Origin: CATQHW01 sp965215345
GTDB taxonomy: Bacteria > Spirochaetota > Spirochaetia > SZUA-6 > Bin103
DNA: 64,000 nucleotides
NCBI GenBank assembly: GCA_965215345.1
Contig: CBDCDL010000001.1
Location: 434,001-498,000, forward strand
Direction of reading: 5' to 3'
Shown: piece by piece, positions 53,278 through 61,488 of the stretch
How the letters are laid out: each line of letters begins with the position of its first letter
Position numbering within the stretch: the stretch's first letter is position 1
Notes under the pieces: generated by a model
The model's input: the letters and a program-made list of their open reading frames with translations, nothing else
Told to the model about the DNA's origin: nothing
Databases searched by the model: none
Made by a program: the position numbers and the translations under genes

Positions 53278-53724
53278 CTACTCGGTGGCCGGCACGTCGC
53301 GCAGCTTTTCCAGGATGAACTCGTTGCCCAACCCGTAGGTCTTCGACTCGTCCATCATCAGCGCCATGTTCGGGAAGCTGATGATCCGCCAGCCGTCGTT
53401 CATCGCTTCCAGCACGCTCTGGTACGGCCACTCCTCGGGGTCCTCCGGGCACGCCCTGACCTCGCCGTCCTCGACCAATGCCATGCCGTTGACCTTGGAG
53501 GTGACCGATGAGAACAGCGTCCACAGGTAGAGGACATCCTGTCGCCGGCCGTTGCCGCCCAGCGAGCGGACGGCTTCCGCGCAGGCGCGCAGCCGATCTG
53601 CCGGGAGCCGGTCCGACTCCAGCAACCGGACGCACTCCTGCAGCTCGTCAGCCAGCCTGTCCGCGTCCATGGACGCACGCTGTTCCGTCACCTCGCGTGC
53701 TGTCAACAGCTCCGCGTCGCGCAC
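53278..53724 (-). CDS. Uncharacterised small protein, partner of a PhyH gene (copy 1)
   Basis: A 148-aa protein starting at or after 53724, probably cytoplasmic and helical at first (ADELQECVRLLESDRLPADRL), then with a conserved block: SSVTSKVNGMALVEDGEV, EEWPYQSVLEAMNDGWRIIS, FPNMALMMDESKTYGLGNEF and ILEKLRD. The same pattern occurs in the protein at 61489-61875 (SSVTS/TSVTS, DDWPYQTVGDALADGWRIV, FPEMAILLDERRTYGLGCEF). Both are immediately upstream of a PhyH gene, here with a four-base gap. No domain recognised. The co-conservation suggests an accessory role for the dioxygenase, possibly a complex partner. Confidence 0.75.
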   Translation of the reverse strand: MRDAELLTAREVTEQRASMDADRLADELQECVRLLESDRLPADRLRACAEAVRSLGGNGRRQDVLYLWTLFSSVTSKVNGMALVEDGEVRACPEDPEEWPYQSVLEAMNDGWRIISFPNMALMMDESKTYGLGNEFILEKLRDVPATE

Positions 53725-53725
53725 G

Positions 53726-54421
53726 TCAGGCCGAGAACGTGCGCGGTCTGAAGCCCCGCGGGTTGGTGATGCTCGCGCTGCTGCCGGTGGCCCGGATCAC
53801 GAACAGCCCCTGGCGCGCCGCGTAGCTGTCGGACGCCTCGTCCGCCTTCAGGTAGGCCACCGCTGCGTACACCGTGCTCCCCCGATACCGCGGCATCAGG
53901 TCGGTGAACTCCTGCATCCGGCTCACGAAGTGGTCGACCTGGCGCACCTTGAGCGTGGTCTTGACCTCGACCACCACCACCTCGGCGCCGTTGACGGCGA
54001 GGATGTCGAACTCCCAGCTCCGCTCCCCGCGATGTCGGACGTTGGTAAGCGTGTGTTCGACCTCGATGCCGCGCTCCTTGAGCAATTCGATCAGGTCGCC
54101 CTCCACGAGCGCCTCCATCAGCTTGCCCCACTGACCGTTGAACAGTTCGTCGAGCCCGCGGAAACGCCGGTCGGCCTCCTTCGCGCGTTGGTCGGCCTCC
54201 TGCGCCTGTCGCTTCAGCAGTTGATCGGTCTCCTGCAGGTGCCGACGAGTCTCCTGCATGCGCCGATCGGTCTCTCGCTGACTTTCGGACAACTCGCGCA
54301 GTATGCTCCAGATTTCCTGGGGAGTTGCCGGAGGACGGTGTTCGCCGTTGCCGTGGTCGTCCTGGTCAGACAAGGGGGTCTCCGATACCGCGAACGTAGC
54401 GGTTCCCGTCCCGTCCGGCAA
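53726..54421 (-). CDS. DUF3782-like protein with coiled coil and PD-(D/E)xK-like core
   Basis: A 231-aa protein from TTG 54421. Residues about 40-95 form a coiled coil with repeating DRRMQETRRHLQETDQLLK-like heptads. The C-terminal core has SWEFDILAVNGAEVVVVEVKTTLK, a D...ExK nuclease-type motif, then FTDLMPRYRGSTVYAAVAYLKAD and GLFVIRATGSSASITN. This arrangement matches DUF3782-type restriction-endonuclease-like proteins, which are often found in multiple copies in uncultured bacteria with unknown role. It runs in the same direction as, and ends two bases before, the small-protein/PhyH operon's upstream region. Confidence 0.82.
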   Translation of the reverse strand: MPDGTGTATFAVSETPLSDQDDHGNGEHRPPATPQEIWSILRELSESQRETDRRMQETRRHLQETDQLLKRQAQEADQRAKEADRRFRGLDELFNGQWGKLMEALVEGDLIELLKERGIEVEHTLTNVRHRGERSWEFDILAVNGAEVVVVEVKTTLKVRQVDHFVSRMQEFTDLMPRYRGSTVYAAVAYLKADEASDSYAARQGLFVIRATGSSASITNPRGFRPRTFSA

Positions 54422-54455
54422 GCCTGGAGGTCGCGGGTAGCTCCCGCCTGCGCGG

Positions 54456-54842
54456 TCACCAGACCATGTCGGCGCCGAGCGCCCCGATCGCGGGATCGGG
54501 CGTCGCGACCTTGATCTTCTGGACGATGGCCTGCGCGGCGATCATCCGGTCGAAGGGATCGCGGTGAAGGTGGGGGAGGGAGCCTGCGCGCAACGCATGC
54601 GCGCCGGCGATGGTCAGTTGGCGAAAGCCGTCCTGAGCCAACCGGTCGTCCCACTCCTCGATGACGTGGCTGCCGGCCGGGTAGTGTCCCAGCCGGTGTC
54701 GCGTGGCGATCTCCCAGGCGCTCGCGGCGCTGACCCACACCTTGTTGTGCGGGTCCTCCAGCAGTCCGCGGACACGGCCGCTGAGCCTGTCGGGATCCGC
54801 CCACGTCCACAGCAGGGTGCAGGTGTCCAGCAGGAGCCTCAT
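54456..54842 (-). CDS. PIN-domain toxin (VapC-like)
   Basis: A 128-aa protein from ATG 54842. LLLDTCTLLWTWADPDRLSG carries the first PIN aspartate, VSAASAWEIATRHRLG the glutamate, and LPHLHRDPFDRMIAAQAIV the next acidic residue near HRDPFDR. This pattern is the VapC class that includes many toxins which cleave tRNA or rRNA. It overlaps by four bases the end of the antitoxin gene upstream. It should be held in check by that partner. Confidence 0.9.
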   Translation of the reverse strand: MRLLLDTCTLLWTWADPDRLSGRVRGLLEDPHNKVWVSAASAWEIATRHRLGHYPAGSHVIEEWDDRLAQDGFRQLTIAGAHALRAGSLPHLHRDPFDRMIAAQAIVQKIKVATPDPAIGALGADMVW

Positions 54843-55078
54843 CCACCCCCGTCCCAGGCCGCGAGCTCGGCTTCGTCGAGCGGCTTCAGGAACGAGTCGG
54901 GCACCGCGCCGTCGCGGTCGCGATGGCGGCCCAGCTCTCGCGGAGGAGGCTCCTGGAGCGGCACGAGCCGCACGCAGCGCACGCCCGCCTTGGCGATCAC
55001 GATCTCCTCGCCGGCGAACGCCCGGTCGACCAGTCGGGCGAGCTGCGGCACGGCCTCGTGCACGTTCAGCATCGTCAT
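54839..55078 (-). CDS. Phd/YefM-type antitoxin
   Basis: A 79-aa protein from ATG 55078. MTMLNVHEAVPQLARLVDRA, then GEEIVIAKAGVRCVRLVPLQ form the Phd DNA-binding fold (NVHEAVPQLARLVD in place of the standard NVxEAKxxLSxLvd). The charged C-terminal half (DRDGAVPDSFLKPLDEAEL) would bind the PIN toxin encoded just downstream. The overlap with the toxin start is four bases. The upstream side abuts a remnant of an ABC transporter gene on the opposite strand. Confidence 0.88.
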   Translation of the reverse strand: MTMLNVHEAVPQLARLVDRAFAGEEIVIAKAGVRCVRLVPLQEPPPRELGRHRDRDGAVPDSFLKPLDEAELAAWDGGG

Positions 55079-55124
55079 GCCGGCAGCATAGCGCGCCTCG
55101 ATCGGTCGGTCGACGAATTTCCGT

Positions 55125-55246
55125 TGCACCGGATCCTGGTGATTCGGGACGGCCGTATCGTCGAGGACGGCACGGACCGGCAACTGCTCGAACGGGGCAG
55201 CCTGTACCGCGGGATGTTCACGGCCAGGCCGATTGGTACGAGCGAT
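55125..55246 (+). pseudogene. 3' remnant of an ABC exporter gene
   Basis: The plus strand from about 55125 to 55246 encodes HRILVIRDGRIVEDGTDRQL, LERGSLYRGMFTA and, after a one-base shift, ADWYERC and a stop. This matches the end of the ABC exporter at 60300-60429 (DRILVMQDGRIVEDG, LLERRGLYHEMFTAQAGWYERG). The rest of the gene is absent and the Phd/VapC pair lies where it would be. The order of remnant, secreted protein and coiled-coil protein mirrors the one at 60300-61394. Confidence 0.82.
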
Positions 55247-55378
55247 GCTGACGGCAGCCTGCGGCTCGGAGTCGCGGTCCCGGAACGGTCGTTTGGTCGT
55301 TGCGCGCGGTCGGGGGATGGGCGATGATCCGGCCATCCCGGGATCGGGCGATCGCCCGGTAACGACAAGGAGAGAGCG

Positions 55379-55891
55379 ATGGGCTTTGGAAAGGGCGCGG
55401 TCGTCGTGTTGGCCGCGGCGATGGTGATGGTGGCGGCTCAAGCCGCAACGGCAGACGAGAGCGGGACGTTCCGTTCACTGAGAAGTTACCATTATGACTA
55501 TGGAACCGTCGATCACGGTGGGCGGACGTTCACCGGAGGGGTGATCACGGGAACCGGGACGATCATCGAGAGCAGTGGCGGGCCGTTCTTCGAAGGGGCG
55601 AACCATTACTCGCAGTGCCTGGTGTTCTCCAGCAGCGTGGATGGCTCCCTGTCGCTTCTTGAGGCGCCATGTACCGACACCGACACGTCCGGGGATATCC
55701 TCTACTCGCGCGCCGTGAGAAGGGAGGGCGATGTGGGCGCCCGCGGCGGTGGCGTGGGTGTCTGGGAACTGCTGGGCGGCACCGGCAAGTACAAAGGCAT
55801 CACCGGGACCTGCTCGTACGAAACCGAATACCTGGTAGGCGGCGTCGTGGTGGCGATGGCCGACTGCACCTGGAGCAACGGCTTGGGGTGA
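55379..55891 (+). CDS. Secreted protein, copy A of a duplicated gene
   Basis: A 170-aa protein from ATG 55379 with GGAGAG eight bases upstream. The signal peptide (GAVVVLAAAMVMVAAQAATA) is cleaved near ATADE. The mature part is beta-rich with four cysteines (SQCLVF, APCTDT, GTCSYE, ADCTW) and a GVWELLGGTGKYKGITGTCS segment similar in style to allene-oxide-cyclase-barrel or dirigent-like proteins; that resemblance is only suggestive. A nearly identical but damaged copy is at 60494. Both follow the 3' end of an ABC exporter gene, so export by that transporter is possible but untested. Confidence 0.75.
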   Translation: MGFGKGAVVVLAAAMVMVAAQAATADESGTFRSLRSYHYDYGTVDHGGRTFTGGVITGTGTIIESSGGPFFEGANHYSQCLVFSSSVDGSLSLLEAPCTDTDTSGDILYSRAVRREGDVGARGGGVGVWELLGGTGKYKGITGTCSYETEYLVGGVVVAMADCTWSNGLG

Positions 55892-55904
55892 GCTCCGACC
55901 CTTG

Positions 55905-56045
55905 ATGGGCGTGGTCAGGCAACCCCACACGATCCTGGTGGGCGACGACGAGCCGCCGATCCGGCAACGGATGCGACGCGACGTCCGCGCCGGCAAGTAC
56001 AGCGAGCTTGGGTCTGTATCGTTCAACCGCGCGGTAGTACGCTGA
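55905..56045 (+). CDS. Short ORF resembling a response-regulator start (doubtful)
   Basis: ATG 55905 opens a 46-codon frame with HTILVGDDEPPIRQRMRRDV, which looks like the first strand and acidic pocket of a receiver domain (usual form ILVVDDEP). It stops at 56045, so it would be a fragment only. It may be a decayed gene between the secreted and coiled-coil genes of cassette A. Confidence 0.3.
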   Translation: MGVVRQPHTILVGDDEPPIRQRMRRDVRAGKYSELGSVSFNRAVVR

Positions 56046-56058
56046 AGGCGTGAGGACG

Positions 56059-56535
56059 ATGAGGCATGACGTGACGCGAACGGTGCTGCTGATGCTGTTC
56101 CTGATGGTGAGCGCCGCGGCGTGGGCGCAGGAAGGGGGCGGTGTCGAGTGGGAACCGCTGGCCGGCGCTGGCGGGGTAATAGCGCTTGGAGTGGGGATGA
56201 TGTTCAAGCTCCTGTCGAGGCAGGACAGGCTGGAAGCCAAGCTGAACGAGGTGAACAAGACGCTGACCGCCGATATAGGCGAGGTGCGCAAGACGCTGAC
56301 CGCTCACAGCGAGCGTTTGGTGAGGATCGAGGAGACCACGAAGGCCAACTCCGCGAAGATCGGCGAGTTGAGCGCCGACACGGCAGATCTGCGCGCAGAG
56401 GTGGGCAAGGTGCGGGAGACACAGGCGATCCATGGCGAACGCCTGTCGTGGATCGAGGGGGCCGTAGATCGAAGGCTGAAGCCATCGCGCTCCGAAGAGC
56501 CGCTCCGGCGAGGAGCCGCAGAGATCAGCCGTTGA
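56059..56535 (+). CDS. Membrane-anchored coiled-coil protein, copy A
   Basis: A 158-aa protein from ATG 56059 (GTG 56050 is also in phase). A signal-like segment (TVLLMLFLMVSAAAWAQ) is followed by a second hydrophobic stretch (LAGAGGVIALGVGMMFKLL) and then a long coiled coil built from 11-residue units such as NKTLTADIGEV and RKTLTAHSERL, and LRAEVGKVRETQ. It probably lies in the envelope with the coiled coil outside or in the periplasm. Such proteins resemble phage-tail or holin-associated or chemotaxis-like rods, but no family assigned. A longer-repeat, frameshifted copy is at 60812-61394. Confidence 0.6.
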   Translation: MRHDVTRTVLLMLFLMVSAAAWAQEGGGVEWEPLAGAGGVIALGVGMMFKLLSRQDRLEAKLNEVNKTLTADIGEVRKTLTAHSERLVRIEETTKANSAKIGELSADTADLRAEVGKVRETQAIHGERLSWIEGAVDRRLKPSRSEEPLRRGAAEISR

Positions 56536-56745
56536 TTGGTCAGGATCTGTTCGGAGGACGAGGCGGTTTCCTTTTAGTTCGTGCATGTGTTGTAGCCGGG
56601 GAGGGAGTTCTATGGCTCAAGAGGTCACGGCGCGCCTTGAGTCCTTGTTAAGAACGCGGCGTCTTTATGTGGTGCCGGCCATGCAGATTCGAGAGTCGGG
56701 AGTAAATCAGTGCTGTAGCCTCACCTCGAAAGACTCTCGTGGGAC

Positions 56746-58593
56746 GTGATGCAAGCGCGATCTGATCGTCGCCGCTTCGACGGGGACCGCTATGGACTCC
56801 TGCGCGGAACCTGGATCGTGTTTCAGGACGCGCCGCTGGCCGCCGTGATCCGTGCCGTGGTGACGCTGTCGGCCGGCGCGGCGACCGGCCCGCTGTTGGT
56901 GCTGGCGACCGAGCGCTTCGTCGCCACGGCGCTCGAAGTCGCCCGAGGTCAACTCGCGATGGCAGCCATCACCGTGCCGGTCATCGCGCTGGCCGCGCTG
57001 TTCGCGGTGGAAATCCTCGAAAGCGTAGTCCGTTCGCTGATGGACTCCCGGATCGAAGCCGGCCTGCGGAGCGGCTTTCGAGCCGATCTGACCGAGAAGC
57101 GGGCGCGCTTGGAGTACCGCTACATCGAGTATCAGGAGACGTGGGACCTGCTGCGCCGTGTCTCGTCTGGTCCTCAGATGGAATCGGAGTCAGCGCCCGA
57201 GCGGGGACCCGTGAAGCAGGCATTCGACGACGGAATCGGTCTGGCAGCTATCGCCGTGCGTGTGGTCGGCATCGCCGCCGTGCTGGCACGATTGGGGTGG
57301 TGGATCGTCCCCGTCGCGATGGCGATTATGGGTCTGTACGTGCTGCTCGGAATCAGGGGCGGGCGCCGCCTCTACGAGTTCGAGCGCCGCGCGGCGAGCC
57401 GGCGACGTCGCGCCGACTACTTGTCGGACGAGGTGCTTCAGGCGAGAGAGGCCGCCGCGGAGCGGGGACTGTTCGGCTATGCAGGCTATCTGAACGCACG
57501 CTGGCGGGCCGTGTACGTCGGCGTGGTCAGGTCGGGCGTCCTGGTGAACATCCGCAACTGGATCCGCTTCAAGGGCGCGGCCTTGCCGGCGATCGCCCTG
57601 GTCATCGCTGCCATGCTGGCGCTGCTTCGACCCCTGCAGGTGGGCGTGATCGATGTCGCCTTCTACGTCGCGTCGGTCATGGCGCTCCTGCAAGCGGAAC
57701 GTCTGGTTACGATGGAGTTGGTACTGATCACCCAGCGCCTTTCCCAGCACCGGGAGTTCTTCGTCGACCTGACGGAGTTTTCGGCGATGGCCGATACGCC
57801 GCGCCCGCTCACGCGGCGCACACCGGAGTTGACCTTCAGATCGATCGAATTCGCCGGAGTGAGCTTCACCTATCCCGGCACCGAGCAGCCCGTCCTCAGA
57901 GAGATCAGCTTCGTGCTGGAGGCCGGCCACCACTACGCGCTGGTGGGCGCCAACGGATCGGGCAAGTCGACCATCGCCAAGCTGATGCTCGGTCTCTACC
58001 GCCCCGACGACGGGCGGATCCTGATCAACGGAAGCGCGATCACGGAGTGGTCGCAAGATGCCGTGAACGGGCTGTTCGGCGTCGTGTTCCAGGACTTCGC
58101 GCGCTACTCGCTGACGGTCCGTGACAACATCGAGGTCGCAGTTTCCGGCCGCCTGGACGATGCCACGGTGCGGGCGAGCTTGGCGCGCGCCGGCCTGTCC
58201 GATGACTTCGTCCGGCGGCTCCCGCAGGGATACGACACGCCCCTCGGCAAGGTACTGCGTGGCGGCGTGGACGTGTCCGGCGGCGAGTGGCAGCGCCTTG
58301 CCATGGCCCGTTCGCTGGCCGGCGAGGCTCCGGTGCGCATTCTGGACGAGCCGACGGCCGCCCTGGATCCGCTGGCCGAGAGCGAGCTGTATCGGTCCTA
58401 CTCCCGCATCGCAGCCGGACTCACGACGCTGTTCATCAGCCATCGCCTGGGCTCGACCAAGATCGCGGACCGGATCCTGGTGATCGACGGCGGTGCGATC
58501 GTCGAGTCCGGCAGCCACGAGGAGTTGATGAGGCACGATGGCCTGTATGGGCGGATGTTCGCGGCGCAGAGGCACTGGTATGAGACCGGGTAG
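56746..58593 (+). CDS. ABC exporter half-transporter (permease plus ATPase), first of a pair
   Basis: A 615-aa protein from GTG 56746 (ATG 56749 is equally possible). The N-terminal 340 residues contain about six hydrophobic segments (AAVIRAVVTLSAGAATGPLL, AAITVPVIALAALFAVEIL, ALPAIALVIAAMLALL). The ATPase part has Walker A GANGSGKST, the Q-loop VVFQDF, signature VSGGEWQRLAM, Walker B RILDEPTAALDP and the H-loop FISHRLG. It ends GRMFAAQRHWYETG. It lies 21 bases before a second half-transporter, so the two probably make a heterodimer. Substrate unknown; the secreted proteins nearby are candidates. Confidence 0.9.
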   Translation: MMQARSDRRRFDGDRYGLLRGTWIVFQDAPLAAVIRAVVTLSAGAATGPLLVLATERFVATALEVARGQLAMAAITVPVIALAALFAVEILESVVRSLMDSRIEAGLRSGFRADLTEKRARLEYRYIEYQETWDLLRRVSSGPQMESESAPERGPVKQAFDDGIGLAAIAVRVVGIAAVLARLGWWIVPVAMAIMGLYVLLGIRGGRRLYEFERRAASRRRRADYLSDEVLQAREAAAERGLFGYAGYLNARWRAVYVGVVRSGVLVNIRNWIRFKGAALPAIALVIAAMLALLRPLQVGVIDVAFYVASVMALLQAERLVTMELVLITQRLSQHREFFVDLTEFSAMADTPRPLTRRTPELTFRSIEFAGVSFTYPGTEQPVLREISFVLEAGHHYALVGANGSGKSTIAKLMLGLYRPDDGRILINGSAITEWSQDAVNGLFGVVFQDFARYSLTVRDNIEVAVSGRLDDATVRASLARAGLSDDFVRRLPQGYDTPLGKVLRGGVDVSGGEWQRLAMARSLAGEAPVRILDEPTAALDPLAESELYRSYSRIAAGLTTLFISHRLGSTKIADRILVIDGGAIVESGSHEELMRHDGLYGRMFAAQRHWYETG

Positions 58594-58614
58594 CCGGACT
58601 TCGTAGGTATCGGC

Positions 58615-60429
58615 ATGGGAAACGTGGACCTCTCGGCCCCGGGAGCCGCTGGTATGAGACCGAATGGCCGCCCTCCGTATGTCCGGCTCCTCGCCAAAGT
58701 GATTTCCTTGGTCGGCCGCAGGGCGCCGTTCCCGTTGCTTGCCATGGTGGTCGTCGACCTGACGCTCATGGGCGCGAACATATTGGTGTTCCATCTGCTG
58801 GAAGGCGTCCTGTCGCAACTGACCGGCCACCAACGGGTGAGTCAGCTCGCCGGAGCCATTCTCGTCGCCGGAGCCGTGATCCTGCTCCGAGAGGTGCTGG
58901 AGATGGTGGCGGACCCTATTGCGGCGTACGTGTGGGGAAAGACCATCGCGGTGCTGACCGAAGCCATGAACCAGAAGGTCTCCCGCCTGGAGGTCATCGA
59001 CCTCGAGACCTTGGACGCGAACGAGCGCATGGAGCTGGCCCAAGCCGGGACAGAGGCAGCGATCTCGTTGCTGTTGTCCTTTCTGTTTCCGGTCTTCCAG
59101 GTCGCATTCTTTGCGGCCGCAGCGATCTATCTGTATTCGCTCTCTCCCCTGTTGGCCCTGGTCATTCCCCTCACGTTCGTGCCTCGCATTGCGAGTCATC
59201 TCGTTCGCGGCAGTCGCTACTATCGGCTCGAGCGTAAGACGGTGCCGATGCTCCGCGAGTTTCAGTATCTGGAGCGCTGTCTGACGGATCGCGAGTACTT
59301 CAAGGAGACGCGTGTCCTGGGAGCCGGGTCTCGTCTGGCGGAGCGGTACCGAAGGACACTACGCCGCTTCAGCATGGAACGATGGCGTGAAGATCTCCGC
59401 ATCGGCAGCATCGATCTTGGACTGAGCGTCCTGGTGTTGCTCGGTTACGGGGGCTGCTTCGTGCTGGCGGCGTTCCTGCTGGCGAACGGGAGCATCGGTG
59501 TCGGCGGATTCGCCGTGGTCATCTACGCGGTAAGCCGGCTCATGCTCATGACCCGTGTCGTGATGGACATGTTCGGGCAGTCGTACCGCGCCAGTGCGAC
59601 CGCCTCCCATCTGTTCGAGTTCCTCGAGCGGGACGAAGGCAGGCCTCCGGGTGGTCGCGCCCGAGAGGTGGCCGGGACCGTGACCGCTCGTAAGGTGTCA
59701 TTCACCTATCCGGGAACGGACACGGCCGCCGTCGACGACGTGAGCGTGGACCTCGCGCCCGGCACCACCGTGGCGCTGGTCGGCGCCAACGGCGCCGGCA
59801 AGACGACGCTGGCCAAGCTGCTCCTGGGGCTCTACGTCCCGAGCCGCGGCGACATGCTGCGCGGGACCGTCAACACCAGGGACGCGACCCGAAACGAAGT
59901 CCGCGAGCGTACCTCCGCGGTGTTCCAGAACTTCCAACGCTACCAGATGACGCTCCGGGACAATGTCATCCTGTCGGACGTGAGCCGCGCGGAGGACGAG
60001 CAGGCGGTGACCCGGGCGCTCGAACGCGGCGGGGTGCCCGCGGAGCTGTGGCAGGGAGAAGAAGGACTCGACCTGATGCTGTCCCGCGAGTTCGGGACAC
60101 GCGACCTGTCGCTCGGGCAGTGGCAGCGGGTGGCGATCGCCCGCGGGCTGTTCCGGGAGCACGACGTGATCCTGCTCGACGAGCCGACCGCCTCGATCGA
60201 CCCCCTGGAGGAGCAGGCGCTGTACGAGCGGTTCATGGAGATCGCCGCCGGCCGCACCGCGATCCTGGTCACGCACCGACTGGGCTCGGCACGGCTGGCG
60301 GACCGCATCCTGGTGATGCAGGACGGACGGATCGTGGAGGACGGCGCGCACGAGCAACTGCTCGAACGGCGGGGGCTTTACCACGAGATGTTCACCGCCC
60401 AAGCCGGCTGGTACGAGCGAGGCCGGTAG
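58615..60429 (+). CDS. ABC exporter half-transporter (permease plus ATPase), second of a pair
   Basis: A 604-aa protein from ATG 58615. Hydrophobic membrane segments include FPLLAMVVVDLTLMGANIL, AISLLLSFLFPVFQVAFFAA and LGLSVLVLLGYGGCFVLAAF. Walker A is GANGAGKTT, Q-loop AVFQNFQRY, signature LSLGQWQRVAIARG, Walker B ILLDEPTASIDP, H-loop VTHRLG. Both ATP sites of the pair therefore look usable. The final segment LERRGLYHEMFTAQAGWYERG is duplicated as a remnant at 55125. A damaged secreted-protein gene starts 64 bases downstream. Confidence 0.9.
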   Translation: MGNVDLSAPGAAGMRPNGRPPYVRLLAKVISLVGRRAPFPLLAMVVVDLTLMGANILVFHLLEGVLSQLTGHQRVSQLAGAILVAGAVILLREVLEMVADPIAAYVWGKTIAVLTEAMNQKVSRLEVIDLETLDANERMELAQAGTEAAISLLLSFLFPVFQVAFFAAAAIYLYSLSPLLALVIPLTFVPRIASHLVRGSRYYRLERKTVPMLREFQYLERCLTDREYFKETRVLGAGSRLAERYRRTLRRFSMERWREDLRIGSIDLGLSVLVLLGYGGCFVLAAFLLANGSIGVGGFAVVIYAVSRLMLMTRVVMDMFGQSYRASATASHLFEFLERDEGRPPGGRAREVAGTVTARKVSFTYPGTDTAAVDDVSVDLAPGTTVALVGANGAGKTTLAKLLLGLYVPSRGDMLRGTVNTRDATRNEVRERTSAVFQNFQRYQMTLRDNVILSDVSRAEDEQAVTRALERGGVPAELWQGEEGLDLMLSREFGTRDLSLGQWQRVAIARGLFREHDVILLDEPTASIDPLEEQALYERFMEIAAGRTAILVTHRLGSARLADRILVMQDGRIVEDGAHEQLLERRGLYHEMFTAQAGWYERGR

Positions 60430-60493
60430 TTGCGCGCAGCCGCGTTATCGACGAAGACCGGGCGGCCGACCTGATCTCGGCAGGAGGGAGCAC

Positions 60494-60811
60494 ATGCGCT
60501 TCGGGAAGGCTGCGGCGGCCACGCTGACCGCAGCGATGGTGATGGTGGCGGCTCAGGCCGCAATGGCAGACGAGAGCGGGACGTTCCGTTCACTGAGAAG
60601 CTACCACTATGACTATGGAACCGTCGATCACGGTGGGCGGACGTTCACCGGAGGGGTGATCACGGAACCGGGACGATCATCGAGAGCAGTGGCGGGCCGT
60701 TCTTCGAAGGGGCGAACCATTACTCGCAGTGCCTGGTGTTCTCCAGCAGCGTGGATGGCTCCCTGTCGCTTCTTGAGGCGCCATGTACCGACACCGACAC
60801 GTCCGGGGACG
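60494..60811 (+). pseudogene. Secreted protein, copy B (frameshifted and truncated)
   Basis: Nearly identical to the gene at 55379 over about 260 bases, including the signal peptide region (AAMVMVAAQAAMA) and ESGTFRSLRSYHYDYG. One G is missing in a run near 60664 (ATCACGGAACC in place of ATCACGGGAACC), which shifts the frame after FTGGVIT. Then all sequence after the point equivalent to 55690 is deleted, and the copy runs directly into the start of the coiled-coil gene. The product after the shift is arginine-rich nonsense. Confidence 0.9.
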
Positions 60812-61394
60812 ATGAGGCGTGACGTGACGCGAACGGTGCTGCTGGTGCTGTTCCTGATGGTGAGTGCGATCCGGCAACGTGGCTGTGGGCGCAGCTGATG
60901 CTGTTCCTGATGGTGAGCGCCGCGGCGTGGGCGCAGGAAGGGGGCGGTGTCGAGTGGGAACCGCTGGCCGGCGCCGGCGGGGTAATAGCGCTTGGAGTGG
61001 GGATGATGTTCAAGCTCCTGTCGAGGCAGGACAGGCTCGAAGCCAAGCTGAACGAGGTGCGCAAGACGTTGACTGCCGAAATAGGCGAGATGCGCAAGAC
61101 GCTGACCGCCGAAGTAGGCGAGTTGCACAAGACGTTGACCGCCGATATAGGCGAGATGGCAAGACGCTGACCGCTCACAGCGAGCGCTTGGTGAGGATCG
61201 AGGAGACCACGAAGGCCAACTCCGCGAAGATCGGCGAGTTGAGCGCCGACATGGCAGATCTGCGCGCAGAGGTGGGCAAGGTGCGGGAGACACAGGCGAT
61301 CCATGGCGAACGCCTGTCGTGGATCGAGGGGGCCGTAGATCGAAGGCTGAAGCCATCGCGCTCCGAAGAGCCGGTCCCGGCGACTCCCGGCTGA
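60812..61394 (+). pseudogene. Coiled-coil protein, copy B (frameshifted)
   Basis: Homologous to the gene at 56059. An insertion with partial duplication of CTGTTCCTGATGGTGAG breaks the signal region (stop at 60898, restart at ATG 60898 as MLFLMVSAAAWAQ). The coiled coil has about four 33-bp units in place of two. A base is missing near 61158 (GAGATGGCAAG in place of GAGATGCGCAAG), which ends the frame at 61170, and the remainder to 61394 is in the next phase (TAHSERLVRIEETTKANS). The second half is almost identical to copy A. Confidence 0.88.
61054..61185 (+). repeat. 33-bp tandem repeat in coiled-coil copy B
   Basis: Units at 61054-61086, 61087-61119 and 61120-61152, plus a fourth, one base short, from 61153, share the pattern GAGrTGCGCAAGACGyTGACCGCCGAAATAGGC. 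Copy A has only two. Each encodes an 11-residue coiled-coil repeat. Confidence 0.85.
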
Positions 61395-61488
61395 CCGGCT
61401 GGAGGACGGGACGTATCGTGAGCGCTCGTCTTGATGGGAGCACGTTGATGATGCAGAGTTCCTGACGGAGAGAGGAGCCGCAGTTTCA

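Noticed and set aside
57190..59199. 669-codon open frame on the minus strand across both ABC exporters
   Set aside because: It is antisense to two clear ABC proteins, rich in arginine, histidine and glutamine with no motif; long antisense frames are expected at this GC content.
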